A DNA stretch of 57,365 bases from Acidovorax sp. sic0104 (GTDB lineage: Bacteria > Pseudomonadota > Gammaproteobacteria > Burkholderiales > Burkholderiaceae_C): assembly GCF_019219095.1 (NCBI RefSeq), contig NZ_JAHUWH010000025.1, forward strand, positions 1-57,365, in the 5' to 3' direction. Positions 53,050-57,365 of the stretch are shown here, in pieces. The notes beneath the pieces are model-generated. The model did not search any database, was not told where the DNA came from, and saw only the letters and a list, made by a program, of their open reading frames with translations. The stretch's first letter is position 1. The number at the start of each line of letters is the position of its first letter. The position numbers and the translations under genes were made by a program.

Positions 53050-53285
53050 GTACATCCCCCTGAGGCGCTTCGCCTCGGAGCCACCGCCAGAGGCGCCGGC
53101 TCTTCGGGCACGTCCAAGCCTGCGCAGGCAGGCTTGGAGCCGCGGCCCTCAGCCCCCTCTCGAATGGCTGCGCCATTCGGGAAGGGGACACCGCCAGCGC
53201 ACGCAAGCGAAGCGCTGCATACGCAGCGGGGAGGCCCTTGCGCGGCGGCCCTGGCATGGGCCGCGCACCTTTACAGGGCGTGCCG
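53050..53285 (+). repeat. Family 1 repeat, copy 11, long subtype (after dacC)
   Basis: After the dacC stop it starts CCCCCTGAGGCGCTTCGCCT, then the module hairpin CCAAGCCTGC...GCAGGCTTGG and GAGCCGCGGCCCTCAGCCC, then the G-rich arm. Its core hairpin is replaced by CACCGCCAGCGCACGCAAGC-type sequence, so this copy is chimeric. It is followed by the rpsL promoter. Confidence 0.75.
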
Positions 53286-53325
53286 CGTGTGGTGCATGGG
53301 CCTTCAGAGAAAAGAAGCCGAGCGC

Positions 53326-53354
53326 TTGCCCGTTTTGGGGCTTGCTGCTACATT
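53326..53354 (+). promoter_or_regulatory. rpsL (str operon) promoter
   Basis: TTGCCC (53326-53331) and TACATT (53349-53354) each match sigma-70 at four of six positions with a 17-base spacer. Start is expected near 53361, giving a ~70-base leader. Confidence 0.6.
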
Positions 53355-53431
53355 AGAAGGCTTTTCGGAATTTCCGAAGGGATTCACGTTTTCGCTTTCA
53401 CGAAGCAAATTCACGTTTAGGGACGTATTTC

Positions 53432-53809
53432 ATGCCAACCATCAATCAACTGGTCCGTCAGGGGCGCGAGGTCGAAAAGACCAAGTCGAAAAGCCCTGCG
53501 ATGGAAAACTCTCCACAGCGCCGTGGCGTGTGCACCCGTGTGTACACCACGACGCCTAAGAAGCCTAACTCCGCTCTGCGTAAGGTCGCCAAGGTGCGCC
53601 TGACCAACGGTTTCGAGGTGATCTCCTACATCGGCGGTGAAGGCCACAACCTGCAGGAACACAGCGTGGTGCTGGTTCGCGGCGGTCGTGTCAAGGACTT
53701 GCCTGGTGTGCGTTACCACATCGTGCGCGGCTCGCTTGACCTGCAAGGCGTCAAGGACCGTAAGCAAGCGCGCTCCAAGTACGGCGCGAAGAAGCCAAAG
53801 GCCAAGTAA
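53432..53809 (+). CDS. rpsL: 30S ribosomal protein S12
   Basis: S12 sits at the decoding centre; mutations give streptomycin resistance. The 125-residue protein has the standard [10 protein letters not shown] start, KSPALE-like [33 protein letters not shown] and the Lys-rich ending. The usual streptomycin-sensitivity lysines are wild type (TTPKKPNS and [10 protein letters not shown]). First gene of the str operon. Confidence 0.98.
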   Translation: MPTINQLVRQGREVEKTKSKSPAMENSPQRRGVCTRVYTTTPKKPNSALRKVAKVRLTNGFEVISYIGGEGHNLQEHSVVLVRGGRVKDLPGVRYHIVRGSLDLQGVKDRKQARSKYGAKKPKAK

Positions 53810-53981
53810 GCCCTGGCCTTCTGGTCTGAAGAATTTTCGGTGCTGTCTCCCGCGTGGCGCGGTGAAGCAGCGTAGTGACCCCAAACGCAGGTGTTCTGCG
53901 CGGGTCGAGTAAGTGGGAGTCCTTCATTGGCTCTCGCGGTGTCTGAAAAGATGCCAACTGAAGCAAAGATAGAGGTAAAAA

Positions 53982-54455
53982 ATGCCACGTCGTCGCGAAG
54001 TCCCCAAACGTGAAATCCTGCCGGATCCCAAGTTCGGCAATGTAGAGCTGTCCAAATTCATGAACGTGATCATGGAAGGCGGCAAGAAGGCTGTTGCAGA
54101 GCGCATCATTTACGGTGCCCTGGAACTGATCGAGAAGAAGCACCCTGACAAGGACCCCCTGGAGGCTTTCACCGTTGCCATCAACAACGTGAAGCCCATG
54201 GTGGAAGTGAAGTCCCGCCGCGTCGGTGGTGCCAACTACCAGGTGCCCGTGGAAGTGCGTCCTGTGCGCCGCCTGGCCCTGTCGATGCGCTGGATCAAGG
54301 AAGCCGCCCGCAAGCGCGGCGAAAAGTCGATGGCCCAACGCCTGGCCAACGAGCTGCTGGAAGCCACCGAAGGCCGTGGCGGTGCCATGAAGAAGCGTGA
54401 CGAAGTGCACCGCATGGCCGAAGCCAACAAGGCATTCAGCCACTTCCGCTTCTAA
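53982..54455 (+). CDS. rpsG: 30S ribosomal protein S7
   Basis: S7 binds 16S rRNA and starts assembly of the 30S head. The 157-residue protein has the usual start [18 protein letters not shown] and [22 protein letters not shown] precedes the ATG. In the str operon S7 often represses its own operon through the rpsL-rpsG spacer; here the 172-base spacer has no clear match to the E. coli site. Confidence 0.98.
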   Translation: MPRRREVPKREILPDPKFGNVELSKFMNVIMEGGKKAVAERIIYGALELIEKKHPDKDPLEAFTVAINNVKPMVEVKSRRVGGANYQVPVEVRPVRRLALSMRWIKEAARKRGEKSMAQRLANELLEATEGRGGAMKKRDEVHRMAEANKAFSHFRF

Positions 54456-54486
54456 GCGAATCGACGACCGGTCTCGTCGCCAAGCG

Positions 54487-54518
54487 CAAGGCTGCCGGCA
54501 TTTCTGCCTGCAGCCTTG
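54487..54518 (+). other. Stable hairpin between rpsG and fusA
   Basis: CAAGGCTGC pairs with GCAGCCTTG, and GGCA/TGCC pair inside the loop, giving a long nested stem. No T-run follows, so it is more likely a processing or stability element than a terminator. It lies 32 bases after the rpsG stop. Confidence 0.6.
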
Positions 54519-54609
54519 TGGCGATTGAGGCGGTCACAAAATTGACGGAGCGCCGCCCCACAATGGCTGCCCCGTCCCCTGAATAACACGACCCATCCAA
54601 GGACTCACC

Positions 54610-56712
54610 ATGGCTCGCAAGACCCCCATCGAGCGCTACCGCAATATCGGTATCTCGGCCCACATCGACGCTGGCAAGACCACGACGACCGAACGTATCC
54701 TGTTCTACACCGGTGTGAACCACAAGATCGGTGAAGTGCACGATGGCGCTGCCACCATGGACTGGATGGAGCAAGAGCAAGAGCGCGGCATCACGATCAC
54801 GTCGGCTGCCACGACCTGCTTCTGGAAGGGCATGGACATGTCCTACCCCGAGCACCGCTTCAACATCATCGACACTCCCGGCCACGTGGACTTCACGATC
54901 GAAGTGGAGCGTTCCATGCGCGTGCTGGACGGCGCCTGCATGGTGTACTGCGCCGTGGGTGGCGTGCAGCCCCAGTCGGAAACCGTCTGGCGCCAGGCCA
55001 ACAAGTACAAGGTGCCCCGTCTCGCATTCGTCAACAAGATGGACCGTACGGGCGCCAACTTCTTCAAGGTCTATGACCAGATGCGCCTGCGCCTGAAGGC
55101 CAACCCCGTGCCCGTGGTGATCCCGATCGGCGCGGAAGACAACTTCACCGGCGTGGTCGACCTGCTCAAGATGAAGGCCATCATCTGGGACGAAGCCTCG
55201 CAAGGCATGAAGTTCACCTTCGAAGAAATCCCTGCCGACCTGGTGGAGTCCGCCAAGGAATGGCGCGAGAAGATGGTCGAAGCCGCTGCTGAAGCGTCCG
55301 AAGAGCTGATGAACAAGTACCTGGAAGAGGGCGACCTCTCCGAGGAAGAGATCAAGACCGGTCTGCGCACGCGCACGATCGCGACCGAAATCCAGCCGAT
55401 GCTGTGCGGCACCGCGTTCAAGAACAAGGGCGTGCAGCGCATGCTGGACGCTGTGATCGACTACCTGCCGGCACCCACCGACATCGATGATGTGACGGGT
55501 ACCGACGAAGACGAAAACCCAGTGACCCGCAAGGCGGACGACAACGAGAAGTTCTCGGCCCTGGCGTTCAAGCTGATGACCGACCCATTCGTGGGTCAGC
55601 TGACCTTCGTGCGCGTGTACTCGGGCGTGCTCTCCAAGGGCGACACCGTCTACAACCCGATCAAGGGCAAGAAGGAGCGTATCGGCCGTATCGTGCAGAT
55701 GCACGCCAACGAGCGCCTGGAAGTCGAAGAAATCCGCGCCGGCGACATCGCTGCCTGCGTGGGCCTCAAGGACGTGACCACCGGCGAAACGCTGAGCGAC
55801 ATCGACTCCCAGATCATTCTGGAGCGCATGGTGTTCCCTGAGCCCGTGATCACGCAGGCCGTGGAGCCCAAGACGAAGACCGACCAGGAAAAGATGGGCA
55901 TCGCCCTGCAGCGCCTGGCCGCCGAGGATCCATCTTTCCGCGTGAAGACCGACGAAGAGTCTGGCCAGACCCTGATTGCCGGCATGGGCGAGCTCCACCT
56001 GGAAATCATCGTGGACCGCATGAAGCGCGAGTTCGGCGTGGAAGCCAACGTGGGCAAGCCCCAGGTGGCCTATCGCGAAACCATCCGCAAGACGGTGGAA
56101 GAGGCCGAAGGCAAGTTCGTGCGCCAGTCCGGCGGTAAGGGCCAGTATGGCCACGTCGTGCTCAAGATCGAGCCGAACGAAGCCGGCAAGGGCAACGAAT
56201 TCGTCGATGCCATCAAGGGCGGCGTGGTTCCTCGCGAATTCATCCCTGCGGTGGAAAAGGGCTTCCACGAAGCCGTCACGCAAGGCGTGCTGGCCGGTTA
56301 TCCCGTGGTGGACGTCAAGGTCACGCTGCACTTCGGTTCGTACCACGATGTGGACTCGAACGAACTGGCGTTCAAGATGGCTGCCATTTTCGGCTTCAAG
56401 GAAGGCTGCAAGAAGGCCGGTCCCGTCATCCTGGAACCCATGATGGCCGTGGAAGTGGAAACGCCTGAAGACTACGCTGGCACCGTGATGGGTGACCTGT
56501 CTTCCCGCCGTGGCATGGTCCAGGGCATGGACGACATCCCGGGTGGTGGCAAGGCCATCCGCGCTGAAGTGCCGCTGTCCGAAATGTTTGGCTACTCGAC
56601 CTCGCTGCGCTCCGCAACGCAAGGCCGTGCTACCTACACGATGGAATTCAAGCACTACAGCGAAGCCCCCCGCAACGTGTCCGAAGCCATCATGGCTGCA
56701 CGCACCAAGTAA
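54610..56712 (+). CDS. fusA: Elongation factor G
   Basis: EF-G is the GTPase that moves tRNAs and mRNA after peptide-bond formation. The 700-residue protein has G1 [16 protein letters not shown]2 ([17 protein letters not shown]), G3 DTPGHVDF and G4 [13 protein letters not shown] precedes the ATG, and the ending EAIMAARTK is normal. Third gene of the operon, followed by a terminator. Confidence 0.98.
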   Translation: MARKTPIERYRNIGISAHIDAGKTTTTERILFYTGVNHKIGEVHDGAATMDWMEQEQERGITITSAATTCFWKGMDMSYPEHRFNIIDTPGHVDFTIEVERSMRVLDGACMVYCAVGGVQPQSETVWRQANKYKVPRLAFVNKMDRTGANFFKVYDQMRLRLKANPVPVVIPIGAEDNFTGVVDLLKMKAIIWDEASQGMKFTFEEIPADLVESAKEWREKMVEAAAEASEELMNKYLEEGDLSEEEIKTGLRTRTIATEIQPMLCGTAFKNKGVQRMLDAVIDYLPAPTDIDDVTGTDEDENPVTRKADDNEKFSALAFKLMTDPFVGQLTFVRVYSGVLSKGDTVYNPIKGKKERIGRIVQMHANERLEVEEIRAGDIAACVGLKDVTTGETLSDIDSQIILERMVFPEPVITQAVEPKTKTDQEKMGIALQRLAAEDPSFRVKTDEESGQTLIAGMGELHLEIIVDRMKREFGVEANVGKPQVAYRETIRKTVEEAEGKFVRQSGGKGQYGHVVLKIEPNEAGKGNEFVDAIKGGVVPREFIPAVEKGFHEAVTQGVLAGYPVVDVKVTLHFGSYHDVDSNELAFKMAAIFGFKEGCKKAGPVILEPMMAVEVETPEDYAGTVMGDLSSRRGMVQGMDDIPGGGKAIRAEVPLSEMFGYSTSLRSATQGRATYTMEFKHYSEAPRNVSEAIMAARTK

Positions 56713-56724
56713 TTGGTGTGCGGT

Positions 56725-56760
56725 GAAAGGCCTGCATAGCTGCAGGCCTTTCGTCTTTGT
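56725..56760 (+). terminator. Intrinsic terminator between fusA and tuf
   Basis: GAAAGGCCTGCA, loop TAGC and TGCAGGCCTTTC form twelve perfect pairs, followed by GTCTTTGTTTTG. It would end rpsL-rpsG-fusA transcripts and leave tuf to its own promoter or to read-through. Confidence 0.88.
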
Positions 56761-56767
56761 TTTGTGA

Positions 56768-56827
56768 TTCAAATTCGCTGCTAGCGCTTGTCCATCAAGC
56801 GCAAACAGCTATGTAAGTAATAGCAAG
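56768..56827 (-). repeat. Family 2 element, copy B (between fusA and tuf)
   Basis: Minus strand: TTGCTATTACTTACATAGCT, GTTTGCGCTTGATGGACAAG, CGCTAGCAGCGAATTTGAAT. Hairpin GCGCTTGATGGACAAGCGC is near perfect. It lies after the fusA terminator, where the tuf promoter should be. Confidence 0.82.
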
Positions 56828-56938
56828 ATTCTTGCAATCTGCGACCCGGTGCCGTCCTGTTGCCCTGTGCGGGACGAATCAGCAATCGGGTGCAGACGTT
56901 AAACCCCGACACAGGCATTGCTCTTTGGAGATTCAAAA

Positions 56939-57365
<427 letters not shown>

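Larger units (their letters stand above)
53047..53431. other. Intergenic region between dacC and rpsL
   Basis: This 385-base gap holds a long family 1 repeat (53050-53285), the rpsL promoter (53326-53354) and a leader with a small hairpin TTCGGA-ATT-TCCGAA (53363-53377). The leader contains three TTCACG-type repeats before the ribosome site. No coding frame is supported. Confidence 0.5.

Overview
The window looks like chromosome from a high-GC betaproteobacterium of the Comamonadaceae, most likely Acidovorax or a close relative. This is inferred from protein resemblance (GatB, MreB, HemB, elongation factors), gene neighbourhoods and two repeat families. I ran no database search. I saw no rRNA, tRNA, CRISPR array, insertion sequence or prophage gene. 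Almost everything is core chromosome.

Layout. 1-1195 is the start of a large repeat-type surface or secreted protein running off the left edge. 1520-3726 holds exonuclease III, divergent from pyrE and a DUF4124 gene. 3840-7135 is gatCAB, divergent from the cell-shape cluster mreB-mreC-mreD-mrdA (7341-12100). 12301-19589 carries a lipoprotein, a DMT-type exporter, a DcaP-like porin, a polar amino-acid ABC transporter and a TauE-type exporter. 19956-21314 is amtB behind a readable sigma-54 promoter and an NtrC-type dyad. 21512-23982 has two small proteins and a GMC oxidoreductase. 24280-28224 is an MCE-type lipid ABC transporter (permease, ATPase, MCE protein, auxiliary lipoprotein). 28333-33308 has a type II NADH dehydrogenase and a DUF1501/DUF1800 pair. 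33732-36556 has a CsbD protein, a Cys-patterned periplasmic protein, a bacteriohemerythrin and a GAF-GGDEF cyclase. 36647-43562 is the Cre envelope-stress locus (creD, creC, creB) plus marC. 43676-47413 has an SDR, a dienelactone hydrolase, an amidohydrolase and a CorA-like transporter. 47473-49321 is hemB and hemJ with a candidate small RNA between them. 49335-53046 has a VanZ-like protein, a [2Fe-2S] ferredoxin, an alpha/beta hydrolase and a D,D-carboxypeptidase. 53432 to the right edge is the str operon rpsL-rpsG-fusA-tuf.

The most interesting layer lies between and inside genes. Family 1 is a hairpin-forming repeat of about 35-235 nt with eleven copies. All eleven sit directly after a stop codon, in the same orientation relative to the upstream gene, often inside operons, and the stem shows compensatory changes. 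Family 2 is a roughly 60-nt element centred on ATAGCTG...GCGCTT. It occurs between genes and also inside genes: it encodes an internal segment of the NADH dehydrogenase and the signal-peptide region of two exported proteins. Other points are a CreB-type direct repeat upstream of creD, a hypothetical membrane protein splitting creB from creC, and a candidate ~100-nt small RNA with an anti-Shine-Dalgarno loop beside hemB/hemJ.
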